In this document: piece by piece, positions 21,391 through 34,880 of the stretch
Position numbering within the stretch: the first letter of the stretch is position 1
Layout: the number at the start of each line of letters is the position of its first letter
Source of the DNA: Chaunax sp. Z400
Taxonomy: Eukaryota; Chordata; Actinopteri; Lophiiformes; Chaunacidae
Reading direction: 5' to 3'
DNA: 64,000 nucleotides
Assembly: GCA_037577475.1 (NCBI GenBank)
Contig: CM075206.1
Location: 5,923,459 to 5,987,458, forward strand
Position numbers and translations under genes: made by a program
The notes under the pieces: model-generated
What the model was told of the DNA's origin: nothing
Seen by the model: the letters and a program-made list of their open reading frames with translations, nothing else
The model's database searches: none

Positions 21391-24300
21391 ATGGGGAACC
21401 TACTGAAAGTTTTGACCTGCACAGATCTGGAACAGGAGCCCAATTTTTTCCTCGATTTTGAAAGTGAGTCTCTTTTCCTTTCAAGTAATTGCCTCCTCTC
21501 CCGATATCGATCACATGAATATCTTACCATAGCATTATCAACTCTTTTCACCCTCCCCCAGCACTTATGTTTTACTCTGTTCTTCCCAGCAACAAAAAAA
21601 AAGAAGCAAATATACCACTAGAGCTTCTGCTCTTTGCACCAGCCTGCATCTCCAATGCCAGAATGTGTGCAGAATTTCAATCAGAGCAGAGTTGCAGCAG
21701 AGCCCCCTCCTCAAATATAAAGCACTGAAGTTCAGTTGCTGCATAGCCGAAGGCCTACAGCTTGATCCCTGCGCCGTTATTTTCCTCACAGTTGGCAAAA
21801 CCCAGAGACTCAGTCGTACCTTTAGAGAAAACAATGCCTCATCCAGCTCACACTGTTTCTAGGTGAATATTATATTTAAAGAACATAACAACAAATACCT
21901 TTCATGCAGCACCAATCGATTCTGTAAGGTTTGCTCTAAATGAGCCATTTTCTCAGCGTTGTATTTGCATTTTTCAGAATGCAGATATGCCCCAATATCA
22001 GACTTAAATAAAAAAATTAAGATACTATATGAAGTAAAAAGGCTGAACTGTAGCTGTTGGTTTTTCAGGTATTTCATCTGCAGCCAAACATGAGTTTACA
22101 GTCATCACACTTGGCTAGGTGTCGTTGCCTCAAGGTGTATAGTGTTGCCATCTCTCTCGAAACAAATGAAAAAGATACACAACCATTTTTCAGTTGTTTT
22201 GCTCCACCTTGTTCCCCTCAGCCAGGAAAAGTGTGGTGTCAAAACTGTGAAAAAGGTTACCTCATAAACTTTAAATCATATCGGAGGATTGGATAGAGTT
22301 CTTAGAGCTGTCTTTTAATCAGATTGCCCTGTTTTGATCGTGTTGTTGACGTTGTCATCCTGTACAGATGCCCAGCCGACAGATGCAGAGCGAGAGGTGT
22401 GGGAGCAGGTGGATGTGGTGCTGAAGGACGCTAAGGGCATCCTGGACGAGCTGCAGGCCTACAAAGGAGCGGGGAAGGAGATCAGAGAGGTACACCTGAT
22501 ACAAATATCCACATCCAACTCCAAGAAAAATGAAAAAAAAAAAAAAAAATCATTTACAACAGATGACCAAACCTGACTTCTAGCCTTAGCCTTTAAATGA
22601 AGCCTGACACATTTCATTTCCCACCATAGAAGTATTGGCTTCCCATTTTTGATTTATACAGACATTGAGTGAAAAGCAGGGGTTTTGTTGAACGACCGGG
22701 TCAAATCAAGTTAATTCAGCAGCATCATGGAGATTTGTGTCCACCTTCTTTATCTGAAAGAAGATAATCCTTTTATAACATGGTTGGACTCCCTAAAATG
22801 ATGCAGCAGCACCAAACATACCATCTTTATCTATTCCTTATCAGAACTGTTGCATGCTTTACCCACAATGCACCTGGACTGCAGACAATTCCGTTGGAGA
22901 TTCAGGTGTGTTGCCAGAGCAGCTGCTAATGTAGCCGCTAGCATCACAATGATGAGGAGCCACAGAGGTCTGGTCAGACTGGAGTAACTAAAGGCATATT
23001 CAGTAGTACCTCCCAAGACCTTAGACACAAGGTTACACACAGTTATGTGTGTCTTGTTCTACAAGCATTTATCTATTATGAGATGAGACATTTGTTGTTT
23101 CTGTTTCCAGGCGATCCAAAATCCAAACGATGAGGCGTTACAGGAGCAGGCGTGGGCGGCTGTGGTTCCCTTAGTGGGGAAATTGAAGAAGTTCTATGAG
23201 TTCTCCCAGAGATTAGGTACGTATCTTTATGTCTACAGGAACCTTATTCTAAAACTGAAGCCCAAGCCTCCTTTGAGATTTTGCTCAAATGACTCTTTGT
23301 TATTATGGGCAGCAGTTTAGTGAAAATGTGCAATAATTAGAATATAAATGACTTTGGTGCCGTTTATAGTGGTAGGCACGACTAAAGTGTCAGACATTAT
23401 AGCCTGAAGGACAACAGCATATGTCCTGAATGTAAAAGGTCTTTTAAAGTGGCGCCACATAGATACAACCTCCGTACATGACCTTCATTGTTTGCTTGTG
23501 CATTTGCAATATTGACTTGTGAGCTGCAAAAGTCAACAGACATGCGACACGCACATATATAACATGCACCCCAGCTTATATAAGCACGATTTGAAAACCC
23601 CCTCAGACGTGTATTTCTCAACACGACGCTTGCGTTGCACTGTGTACCGACCTCTATGTAGGATGGGGCTATAGGTTGTTTAATTAGCACAGATACATGG
23701 GGGGGGGGGGACGACGCGTGGGGACGCGTGCGCTTACGCCGCCCTGATCTTCTTATGACCCTGAGGCTGAGGCTGGGGGGGTTGAGGCGCAGATCCCGCC
23801 ATGCCTCGACGCCCTCAACCCTGTAATCCCAGTAGCCGTGGAGAAGGTAGTCGATGGGAGCAGTGGGCGGCGGCAGCTGTTATGTAATGAAGTAGGCCAC
23901 CTCTCAGCCTCGGCCGCTGCTCTACTTCACTGCCTCAACTTAAGGCTTCAAGGGCCACGATGGCCTCGGCAGCCCGCTGCCCTGCAAGATACGCAGGAAG
24001 CTGAAAGTCGCTGGGGCGATCTGCAGAGCATGACTACCAGCGATTAGATTATGCAATTTTTAAAATTTGAATTCAGTTGTTTTTCCAATGAGTTTCAATT
24101 CAGTTAAATTCAATTTTTCTTTCTCCTGCTTCAGCTATTTTAGTATTTCTTGCATTGACACCCAAAAGTTGACTCAATATTCTTCTGTCAGCTATGATAA
24201 ATTTACTTTGAGTACAAATCTACCTAAATAATAACTTCATATTGCCTGTTTTGTTCCATCAACAGTCAGAAAGAGTAAAGTAATTAATTTATAACAGCAG

Positions 24301-27300
24301 AATAAGACAGATATTAGCTACAGCATTGTGATATCTTTACAGTACTTATTTTAGACCAGCAGTCAAAGCCCCCAAAATATTGGCTTTACAGCAATGAAAA
24401 ACAGAATGGAGTAATAATTGTCACATTTGATAAGATAAACCCACAAATGTCCTTTTTGTTTTTTCTGCTGCTGAATGAAACCTCGTTTAGACTAAGTGTG
24501 GTCTGTCAGACATGGTAGGCTGTACGCCAGACTACAGTCCCGCCATCCTCTGACCCTCCCCTCTGTAAAGCGCCTACATGTCCGCATTCTGCTCGCCTGC
24601 TCTGCCGTGACCTGATGAGATCAGACATCCGTCCCGCTCGACTTCCCGACTTACCAGAGTGGCTCATTTCTGAAGGCCTGAAAGCAGCTCCATCTTAACT
24701 TCTGTTTTGACTGGGATATAGAAGGGAGGGAGAAAAAAGAAAAAACTCCACCACTAAGGCCAGTTTTAATCAGGATCGCTGCAAACGCTGGCCCAAGCAG
24801 ATGGGAGTCATTACTGAATGACAAACAAGCTCAATTTATTGCACTGCTCTGCCGGCCCAGCGCTCTGTCTGTCTCCCAAAAGTCCCTTTACGATGATCTC
24901 AAATAGACTCCTGTCTGAATCTGTGCTGGGGTCATGTTGACTTTCTCATCGCTGCATGTTATCAAGAAGAATTGAAAATAAATCCGTATCTATGGGTACG
25001 ATGCAGCCTTATTGCTTCAGATGTTGAGCTTGTCTAAGTTATGTCATCATTGAAGCCTCTCTTCAGCGTCTAGACTGAATTCTAAACACTGTACCTATAA
25101 ATAAAATTCCCTCTGGGCTTTAACGGTTTTTTCTTTTTCTTTTTTAAACTGGGTGATATTTTTCTTTCATAATACTATTTTCTTGGAATTTGTACACTAC
25201 ATTTCACTTGATCTGTTCCTCATTTCTCTGCTGGTGCTCCTCAAGCATGCTTAATTATCGGGTATGTGGGTATGCTAGGCTAGGCTAGGTCAAGCCATGG
25301 CACAGGCTTTGTATTTACTTAATGTCAAAACAATGAGTGTAATCCTGCTTGAATGAAAATCCCCCCAACCCCACCCATTTCAAGCCAATGAGATAATTAG
25401 GCCCATGTCTCATCTGCATCTGAACAGGAAAGCCTCCCCCATAGACTGGCACCAGGCTGTGGGCGGTTTGGGCATCCTTTATCTGCCTCCGTCCTATCAG
25501 GATGCTCCAGCCACAGGACACTGTTCACATATCTGAGTGTGGTTATGATCCACTGTTCTTTGGCCTCATCCATACTACATGTAGAGGATGAATCCTTCCT
25601 CTGCTGCTCCTCCAGAGTCTTTTCTTTTCTGAATCCAGGCTCTCAGCATAGAGGCATCATGTACTGTACAGATCTTAAAACCCTTAAAGGCTCATTTGGG
25701 ATTATGGGCTGTATAAATAAAGATGACTTCATCGTTTATGGATTAATGGGATGCTTCTGTTCCCGTTTGTAAAGCGAACGTTAACAGGTGTGAAGCACCT
25801 TAAGTTCAATGAATATTGGTAGATGTATTTTATGCAGAAATATCTTTGCATTTTGGCTGCAACTAATTGTTATTTTTGTTTTATGTCTTTAATTTTTCCA
25901 TCATTTAATCTGTAGAAAAGGGAAAAATTGTGAAAATGAAGTCTGTTTCAATTTCCCAGAACTTCAGGAGACGCCTTCTATTTCCTTATTCTGTCCACCT
26001 GTAAAACTTGAGGGTATTTAATTTACAATAATGAAATAATGAAGCAGCAAATGTTATGTTTGCTTGATAAATGCTGAATCAGTTGTTGAAATTAAAAACG
26101 TCCATCACAGCTGCATGACAAGGCTTTAAATTTCTTATTTTGTCTGCTCAACAGCCCAAAACCCCCAAATATTCAATTTACAATGATTTAAAAGAGAGAA
26201 GAACTGCAAAATCCTCACATTAAGAATCTACAGGCTAAGAATCTATCTTATTATTATTATTATTATTCTATAGTCATCGCATTGTTCAGTCAACCTCTAC
26301 TTTTAGAGTTATATGTTAATGCTGTTAATGCTGCTAATGTTAAAACACTTTTTTTTTCCATTTTAAAGTAATTTTTTAGAAATCAATTGTGAGATTTACT
26401 GATGATTATAATCAGATCTTTCTAATTGGGACCAAACAAAAATTTGCCTGCAACGAATTAGTTGCAGGCTGATAATTTTATGAATTGATTTACTGGCAAA
26501 CTTTCCTGTTTTTTTTTATACCTGGATATTCATCACTTCTCCGTGCTTCATATAATATTTCTTCTTTGCATGTATTGCTGATACTTCATCTGCTAAGTGG
26601 GTGCTTCAATTACCAAAAAAAAGACGTTCACGTGCCTGCCCTCTGACAGCGCTGCACTTCTTACACTTATATCTCTTATTTCTCCTCGCAGAGGCAGCGC
26701 TGCACAGCCTCTTGGGATCTCTGACCAGCGAGACTTACGACGACACCACTCAGCACCTGGAGCGGGAGCAGGCGCTGGCCAAGCAGTTCGCAGAGATCCT
26801 GCACTTCACTCTGCGTTTTGATGAGCTTAAAGTACGACCCTCTGCATATCTCAAGTGTCCAATTCTGATGTTGAACCTCAAACTCGCCTTTTAAGATGCT
26901 CATATAAGCTTTGCACTTTCCCCCTGTGATACCAACCAGAATTCTTAGTCGCCCTACAAACTGCTGATGCCCTCGTATTGATTTTTAGCTCTATGCGTTT
27001 TAGACTGCAGCCAGCGAGCTCATGATTAGCATTAATTAGCATCCTGATACCACTCGGCTGTTTAGGATGCATATGAATGGTTCGTTAGGGTTACAGCTTG
27101 GAAAGAGGTCTGCAGATGTCGTCGTCCGGAGCCGATTTCAGTATAATGTGGCAGGTTTTATAAACGATGAAGGGAGCAAACTTCCAGGGACTTAATCTGC
27201 CTTGAATTCAGACCCAAATTGCTTCTGTGCAACCCAGAAAACACCAGCAGTAAAGCAGTGGTGCCGGTATAATAGCCACTGTCAAAAACATAATTGTGGA

Positions 27301-30300
27301 AGCACTCATCTGGTTAGGCAGGGGATGAACTGGTTCCCCTGCTCCCCTGACACAAAAAGTTTTAAAAAATGCACCCTGTCACCCCCCAGGCGACTTGCTG
27401 CGATGTCCCAATTAGTGCCCACTACCCAGGCTGGCAGAATAAAAACACCACGGTAGGGGGTACAAGGTGGCATACCAAGCCTTTTCATCAGTCTTTCACG
27501 CCCGTGCACGGGCTTCTGACCTAGATAGTGTCTGTGTGGCACAAAGCCCCCCCCCTCCCCCCTCCCCAGTGCATACAGTGGACACAGGCTGCGTACCAGT
27601 CTATTGTAGCAGGATTAGCATGCAGCCAGTCTCATACAGGAATGATGATAATTAGCCACATGATGAGCTGTCACTGGTGGGTGGTGTTTGGAAGAAGCTT
27701 TCTGGTTGGCTGGCTTCGTGAAACCAGATGATGCATTCTTTTTTGCAGGAAGTTAATGGAGTCTTGTGATTTTTTTTTTTTTAGCCTGAGCCTGTATGTT
27801 AACCATATCAGACAATAAGACCCTTATGAGACCCTTCATACATATAATCAGCTTTATAATTGTTGACCCCTGTGTCACAAACTATACAGACGCACAGCCA
27901 GACGGTAAAATAACCAAATTTCTTCTGACAGAATGAGCTGGGATGGGCATGTGATGGGGGATGAGCATCAGAGATCTAAATCTAGTCCAGCAAATAAAAT
28001 TATATTAGCATCAGTGTTCTTTTTATGTCGTGTCTCCCCAAAGCTACGTTTCTGCCTGGTTGGCTAAAGTATTCTGTCATGATGATGGCGTGTTTGATCC
28101 AGAGTTGGATGTCCCGCTGCAGGCTGTGCCACCTACAGACATGCAGACATCTCTGTATAAACATGCATTTACGCTTTTTTTTCATGCAGATGACAAATCC
28201 TGCCATCCAGAATGACTTCAGCTACTACAGGAGAACCCTGAGCCGAATGCGGATCAACAACGTACCGGTGAGTGTATTCATTCCCTCTCCCCTCTGAGTG
28301 ATGAGGATGCCGTAATTAAAGTAACCCAGACTCTATCGGCTACACATGCATGTCCGTGTGCGGCGGAGCATCACTTATTAATCCTTAGCAGTTTTATTTC
28401 AGATCTCATGCAGAAAGCGCCGATGCATTTGAGCTGCAGGAGAAAGGGCAGCTTATGTAGACGCACAACTTGATCAGTAAAAGAGCAGAGAAGAGTTATT
28501 TTTGGACATTATTGTGTTGTGTGTCTAGTGGTTTGTCAATGTAATTGTGTAAAATTTTTGACTCTTATGTCTTGTTGCTTTTAGGAGAACAAGCATATCG
28601 TTAAGACACATTGCCCGAAATTTAGACAGTATTGCAGCCATTATTTTCAGCACAATTTCATAACTTCAAACCATGAATCATTATATTAGATTACGTGTCT
28701 CTCCGTAGCTCTCATTATAATGCCAGCACAGCTCAGACTGCATCCGTCGGAAGGCAGGATTGATGAATGAAGCTTGCAGACTGTTCAACGCCTTGGGAGT
28801 CAGGATGAATGCGGTAGAAAGAGTCTCGCATCATGAAGTCAGAGCTGGGAGTTTCAGGGAGTTTGAAGCGCGTGGTGGCAGACCCCAGATCAGTAGCAAG
28901 GCCCAAACCCTCTTGGGATGAGATGCCGAATTTTAGGTTGATGTGGAGGCTGTATAGTAGATGAAGGTTGTTTTTTTTTGCCTTACACATAAAAGAGTGA
29001 AAATGAGTTAAAGTGATAGTTGAGTTGTTTTGAAGTGGGTTTGTATGAGGCACTTATCCATAGTAATGTATATTACCTACATTAGATGATGATCGGTACG
29101 TCCTCAGTTTAGAAAAGCAGCAGGAGAGCCGGCGTTGGAGGCTACAAAATGTACTGCTGTGGACGAGGGCAGCAAAATATTATCGTGATCCGTTGAAGTG
29201 CATTTTTAGAATATTTTCACTGCTTTATGGCTGAGAACTAACGGCATCCTGTTGATCTCTCCTTTGTCAAAGATACAACCACCACATATGGAGTCATGTC
29301 GTGCCAATGATGCAGGATGACATCACCAAAACTATCCAATCACTGAATTACTTGCTAGTCCATATGAATTCATGTTTACAGCTCTAGAAGGCCAGAACTA
29401 AACGCCAATAATACTGTTTAGAATATTTTGTATTGGCCAAACAACAGGTGTAGAATCGACCTAAAAGTCAGAGACATGCCCGCCAACGTTAAAACAAATA
29501 ATAGAGTTAAGTGCTGTAAAAAGGAAGCAGCTCACTCAATACTATTTACGTGCTCTAGGATGCTTCCTGTATTGATTGCGGACAACAGTTTTTTGTAATG
29601 TGAAATTCAAGCACCCGTTCCTATTTCATTCATGCTGCTCTTCACCAGATATGCATCTGGATTCAGCAGCTTCAAGGACAGCTAACAGATACTCTGATGC
29701 AGGAAATGGTGAGATGTGATTGCTCCCGTGTGTGCAGAACGGACTCAAACTGCTCTTAGTTTTGACATATTCTCCAAACCAGAATATGCCATTAGGCAAA
29801 TGGGCCCAGACAAGCAGCCGTTAGGACCAGTCACTGGTGAAAGACGCCCCGGCTGCCGTCCTACCTCTACTGAGTCCTTCTGAGATGAAACACATCTGTT
29901 CCAGTGGTTAGAAAAGACTCCGGGCTCATATGTCATCATTTGTTAGGATTATTTTGTTTGGGATTTTAAGAACATGATTCACATGCTGTCATTTGTCCTT
30001 TTAAAAGAACAAATAAAAGCAGGAAAAGTTTGGATTGTTTAGATATGCAGACAGATTTAGAACAGGCTTTTCAAGAGACACCTTGTTCTTTGTCACCTGG
30101 CAGGTGTTTTCATTATCTCGTTGGGTCTGAAACTATAAAGCAGCAGGATGTGTTAGACGACTGGGGAGCTGTGAGGAGCAGCAGGGCTCAGTGATGTGGT
30201 TTATATCACTGTTTTTCAGTTAGGACTTCATTTAACGAAGTGGCTTTTATGTGCAGTATCACAATCTATTGGAGCTGCATGGTAATGACAGCATGATGCC

Positions 30301-32523
30301 AAACAAATGTATTATTCCTAGATAACATTTCTTTTATTTTATTTTTTTATTTAGTTTGACTGATTTTATCTTTTTTTTTAATTAATATTGCATTTTGTAT
30401 ATATGCGTCACAAGGATTGATTTTAAGTTCAGTTCAGACCTCGATCTTAGTCTGGACTTTAAGAGGCCTAATTTTGAAATTTTGAACATGTGAGCCATAA
30501 TCTGCAGTGGGCAGGGAAAATAAATAAGTAAATAAATGAACCAATAGATACAGTCAATGTTGCTTTCTACATGTATGCATCTCACAGAGCCGCCTTTAGC
30601 TGTTTTTGCCCTTTGAATGTAGGATTTTACTCATTACTTGCCGTATTTGGAGTCTGGTTCTGTAGCCGATCCTCACCTTTGACCTGAAGAGATGTAAGGA
30701 AAGTAATTTCACAAGAAAATGTCCTTATTTTAACGATCTTCAGGCAGAGGCTGAGAATGAAGTCAACAATGAGCTGGCCAATCGGATATCTCTGTTCTAC
30801 GCTGATGCCACGCCCATGCTGAAAACATTAAGCGACGGCACAACAAAGTTTGTGTCCGAGGTAAGGCGTGATGGGAGAGAGCGCTGAACTTTTATTAACA
30901 GGTTATGTGAACGCATCTCATTCCCTTTCTGTTCCTGGCTCCTTACAGAACAAGAACCTCCCCATTGAGAACACAACAGACTGCCTAAGCACAATGGCGA
31001 CTGTGTGTAAAGTCATGCTGGAAACACCGTGAGTAACGTCCTGCGTTGTCAGAGCGGCTGCAGATGTTTCTCTTTACATCCGCATGTCTAATCCCAGCTC
31101 CGTGTCCCTTCAGGGAATACCGCAGCCGGTTCACCAGCGAGGAGACGGTGTCTTTCTGCCTGCGGGTAATGGTCGGGGTCATCATCCTTTACGACTACGT
31201 CCATCCCGTAGGAGCTTTCGCAAAGTCGTCTAAAATCGACGTGAGTGCTACCGTGTTAGCTTCATCCCACTTCACAGGTTGCTACAGAGCGCTAACAGTC
31301 TTACTTCTTGTCCACAGATGAAAGGCTGCATCAAAGTCCTTAAAGATCAGCCTCCTAACAGTGTAGCTGGCCTTCTCAACGCTCTCAGGTAAGCTCATGT
31401 TGGAATCGAATTGTGTTTTTACCCCTACAGCCCAGCATGTAATGTGATTATCGTAACAGTCTGGCAGCAACCGCCCAGTTCCAGCTCCCATTGAAAAGGA
31501 GACGGCTGCTCACGCTGAATTAAATAATGTTGGTGCCTGTTCATGAGCAGCAGACAGAACCTCTGGGTTTATTTCAGTCACTGACGCTCTGCACACTCCA
31601 GCGGGGGATTCGGTCCGCAGTGAGCCCTCTGTGCAAAGTTCAGGTTGGATGTCGAAACCTCTCCAGAGAGGCCGATTACATGTGACACCCCGTCCTCCTC
31701 GCAGTCTCCCTAATTTTACCCGCCTCACTCAACACTCACAGCTGCTCGAGCTGACATCACATCTGTTTCTCTGTCTCTGCACCGGGGCCCGATGCAGGCA
31801 GGCGCTACCTGGTAGCATGAGGTCACTCGCATTTCATTGGTTAGAAACCTGATTTGACAGAGAATGACAAAATGTAATAGATGAACACAGTGGTGGAAAT
31901 ACACAAAGAGCATTTATTCAAGTACTTTACATCAGTATCATTTTGAGGCACTTAAGTTTTTCCATTTTATGCTACTTTATTTCCCACTAGAAGTAGAATA
32001 ATATAGTTTTCAGTCCCCTACATTTACCTGTCGGCTATAGTTTCAGATTTAGCAAAAAATAACAACAACATTACAGCAGAGTTGTTTCTTTTCAGATGAT
32101 TTCCTTTAAATAATAATTTCAGGTCCAAAAAAATCAAATTAACCAATATAAAAATATATCAGCAAAGATTAGAGATTTGTTTAAAAAAATATGATTAAAA
32201 TAATGATTAAAAGAATTGTAATTACAGCCCTACTGGCTACAGCAGTAAAATGCTGTTCAAACATGAATAATGTGATATATAATATGTCAGGTACAAGAGA
32301 TATTTTTCCACTAAATGACTTTTGAAGTGTAATTTTCTGATAATACTTGTGCATTTTTTTACTAAATTAGGATTTTAAATACTTGCAGTAGAGTATTTTT
32401 TTACATTGTAGTATTGGTACTTTTACTTCACAAATGAACATGCGTACTCTCACCTGCAGGTACACAACCAAGCATCTGAATGATGAATCAACCAATAAGA
32501 CTATCAAGAGCATGCTGCAGTAG
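21391..32523 (+). CDS. cyrib: cyrib (fam49b): CYRI-B, RAC1-binding inhibitor of the Scar/WAVE complex, 10 coding exons, 325 aa
   Basis: Coding exons are 21391-21463, 22368-22489, 23111-23216, 26692-26831, 28190-28267, 30744-30860, 30949-31028, 31114-31240, 31318-31388 and 32460-32523. All junctions are GT-AG and frame-consistent, giving 326 codons including TAG. The acceptor at 21380 lies 10 nt before the ATG, as expected after an untranslated exon. The protein is almost collinear with mammalian FAM49B: N-terminus MGNLLKVLTCTDLEQEPN, middle REQALAKQFAEILHFTLRFD, end of the form LRYTTKHLNDE...SMLQ. It is a single CYRIA/CYRIB (DUF1394) RAC1-binding domain. Gly2 in MGNLL is the N-myristoylation site. 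R161 and R162 in YYRRTLSRMR correspond to the RAC1-contact arginines 160/161 of human CYRI-B; one extra residue precedes them in the SETYDDTTQH loop. CYRI-B sequesters active RAC1 and so limits Arp2/3-driven lamellipodia. The B rather than A assignment rests on overall similarity and asap1 linkage. Confidence 0.97.
22533..22549. repeat. Poly(A) tract in cyrib intron
   Basis: An A run 43 bp downstream of the second coding exon's donor. No retroposon body is recognised before it. Confidence 0.8.
23700..24050. other. GC-rich island in a cyrib intron, possible regulatory or structured element
   Basis: A poly(G) run (23700-23711) starts a block that is GC-rich and CpG-containing to about 24045, in an otherwise AT-rich intron. 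It includes a repeated GACGCGTG word near 23713-23730. A partly self-complementary segment near 23784-23821 pairs GTTGAGGCG with CGCCCTCAAC. No convincing exon is visible. The 69-codon ORF at 23838-24047 has no recognised homology. Confidence 0.35.
25855..26235 (+). repeat. Interspersed repeat, GGCTGCAACTAATTGTTATTT family, degraded
   Basis: It starts TTGGCTGCAACTAATTGTT. It shows the typical later segments GTGAAAATGAAGTCTGTTTC and CAACAGCCCAAAACCCCCAA, the latter twice in diverged form. A second fragment of the same family lies just upstream in this intron at about 24335-24430. Confidence 0.55.
26264..26278. repeat. (TAT)n short microsatellite
   Basis: A short TTA/TAT trinucleotide run inside the repeat-rich intron preceding the coding exon at 26692. 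Confidence 0.6.
31888..32430 (+). repeat. Interspersed repeat, CAGTGGTGGAAATAC...CAAGTACTT family
   Basis: The stretch opens with CAGTGGTGGAAATACACAAA and continues with CATTTATTCAAGTACTTTAC and TTCCATTTTATGCTACTTTA. This is a widespread teleost repeat. It fills most of the last cyrib intron and ends about 30 bp before the terminal-exon acceptor. Other copies are at about 34611-34880 (plus) and 56665-56865 (minus). Confidence 0.6.
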
Positions 32524-33255
32524 GACTGAGCTGCTGCTGCTGCTGCTACAACTGCTTGCCTCACACCCTGCTGGGGGGGAGATGCCACTCTCCTGACTGA
32601 TGTCGGTGCACAGAAATGTGTTTTTCTTGCTTTTTTTAAATTTTCTAATGGAAAAAGAGCTGCAGCTCTGCTGTCTTTTATAATGCAAAATGCTACTGCC
32701 ATTATGAACGTCTTTTTCTGTGCCAAAAAGATGTTGCTGGGATGTAATGTTTTCGATAAAAGGCCATGCTACTATGGCAGCTAATGAAAGCATTGCGGAT
32801 CCTCTGGTGTTTTTAGACATGTCTTGTGTTTCCCTGTGTGAGGGACGGGAGGGCTTTGACTTGAAAATTTAAAAGAGAGAGATATATAGAGAAGTATATA
32901 TTATTTTTGTTTGATTCGTTATTTAATATTCCACCTTCTGCATGATGAAAATGATGTCATTTCCTTGTATTTAAAAAAACAACCCTAAAGGTTCTGTTTA
33001 ATTTGTCTGCTATATTGTGCATTATTAAATGTTTTGTCATTGAAATGGTACTTGAATTGAGATTTAGAGTACTGTTTTTATATTTTTTATAGGTTTTAAT
33101 TTGTGCATACGTCTTTTTTTTCATAGTTGTGTTGTATTTTTCATTTGAAAACTTTTAAACTGTGATGTGTGCAAAATCGGATAAAAGTTGGGAGTCTGTA
33201 CTGTAAATGGACAGTATGTTGTAGAGAAATTAAAAGGAGAACTCTTGTTTTCTAC
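32524..33255 (+). other. cyrib: cyrib 3'UTR and poly(A) site
   Basis: The sequence after TAG is AT-rich and open in no frame. It contains a (CTG)5-like run at 32528-32546. An ATTAAA signal at 33229-33234, followed by a G/T-rich stretch from about 33260, suggests cleavage near 33250. Confidence 0.65.
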
Positions 33256-33479
33256 AACCTGACGTGTCAAGTTTGATCTCTTATCTCATGTTGGAGCCAC
33301 TTTTTCTCATGTGAAAATAAGTGCGATACATATTCTCATGCTCAGCTGGTGAGGAAGAACCTTTTAGATCCTACAGCGTGATAAAATACACGATGACACA
33401 CAGAAATGTATTTTCTTTGATGAGCTTGTTCACTTTCTTACTGAGACTCAAGACGACAACAATGATAATACTCTCATAT

Positions 33480-33850
33480 CTGTGGTAAATATGGCGCTGG
33501 TTAGCCTAGCTCTAAAGAATCAGTTTACTGATTCAAATTGTTTTGATCAATTAATTTCAGGATTTGTTCTCACTGAGCGGTTTGCTCTTCTTTTTTTTTT
33601 ATTCACTACAACCATGAAATGACGGCAATGGGGGAAATAGTCTATTTGTCCATATTAATGTTTTTTCTTAATTGTCGTAATCTTATTTTTACCTTTTCAC
33701 AGAGCCGAGCTAGCCGTTTCCAGTCTCTATGCTAAGCTAAGTTAACCAGCTAATGGCTTTAGCTACAAAGGTCTTGTGATCTTCTTAACTACATCTTGGA
33801 ACGAAGTGTGCATTTTCTAAAATATTGAACTAATCCATTAAGCAGTAATA
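33480..33850. repeat. Interspersed repeat, GCTAAGCTAAGTTAACC family (percomorph type)
   Basis: It contains ATATGGCGCTGGTTAGC, GAGCCGAGCTAGCCGTTTCC, CCAGTCTCTATGCTAAGCTA and a tail AAAATATTGAACTAATCC. I recognise these as parts of an abundant spiny-rayed fish repeat. An oppositely oriented copy is at about 37930-38060, and derived copies are at 55143-55330 and 55996-56127. Confidence 0.55.
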
Positions 33851-34610
33851 AAAACATTCATAAGATTGGATAGGATTGATTGATTAGCTCTGGTCTTTAA
33901 ATAGTTGAATAAATATGAGAAGTATGTCCGGTGAATTAAGTAAAAATGTCCTTTTATCACGGCGACATATGCACTGAATGTGCTTTTGCCTGAAAACCCT
34001 GTCTTCTAATGACTCATTAAGGAACATTCATTGTCCATTTAAAAAGCTTTTCTACATCCATTATTCCTTCTTTTTTTCTCCTTTAAAAACCCCAACAGAA
34101 ATATCCTCACAATTCATTTTCAGCCCACTAACCTTCCTCTTGTTTCTCCTGTTTCTCCTTGTTTCAGTTGTGCTTTAGTGTGAGAAGGGGGCCACTGTTG
34201 GGTGGGCACTGCAGCACTATCGGCAGTGCGTTGGAGAACTTCTCAGGGTCAAAGACGGAGAGGCAGCAGAGTGTGAATGGGTGTGTCCTCTGCAGCATCG
34301 CTGCACTAACAGACAGGGGAAAGGAAGGAAGGAGGCAGATGGGAGGAAATAAAGTGGTTTAATCTTTGGTGGGTTTTTAGAGTCCGTCAGGGATGGAGTG
34401 GTGGGAAGTGTGGTGAAATGGGAAGGTTCTCCAGTAGCTTGTTTTTCAGTGTCTTTAGATGAATGAAAGCAGCTCAGATGTGGTTCTACTGTAGAACGGA
34501 CACAGGAACGCTGCCTGATCTGATCTTCCACTCTGACCCTCGATGCAGAAGCTCTCACATCCATCCCTTTCTAAGGGAGCAACCAAGTTCACCTCTCCTT
34601 CGACATAATG

Positions 34611-34880
34611 AGCTCAACAGTGGAGTAAAATTACACTATTTACTCCAGTACTGTACTTAAGTATAATTTTAAGGTCTTTCTCAGAGGGAATTATTGAATT
34701 TGTCTGACAGCTATACTTACTAGTGACTGGTTTTAAACCAAAAATGCACAATTTATCAAATATGATGCATTCTACATTTTTTGCCATACATTAAAAATAG
34801 TATAGTATAAATAGCAGTAAATGTAGCTTCATTTTGACCAGCTAAAACATAAAATGCAGCGTACACAGTAATCCATGCAT
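34611..34880 (+). repeat. Second copy of the CAGTGGAGTAAA...GTACTTAAGTA repeat family
   Basis: CAACAGTGGAGTAAAATTAC and CCAGTACTGTACTTAAGTAT, then a diverged body to about 34880. It is the same family as 31888-32430. Confidence 0.55.
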
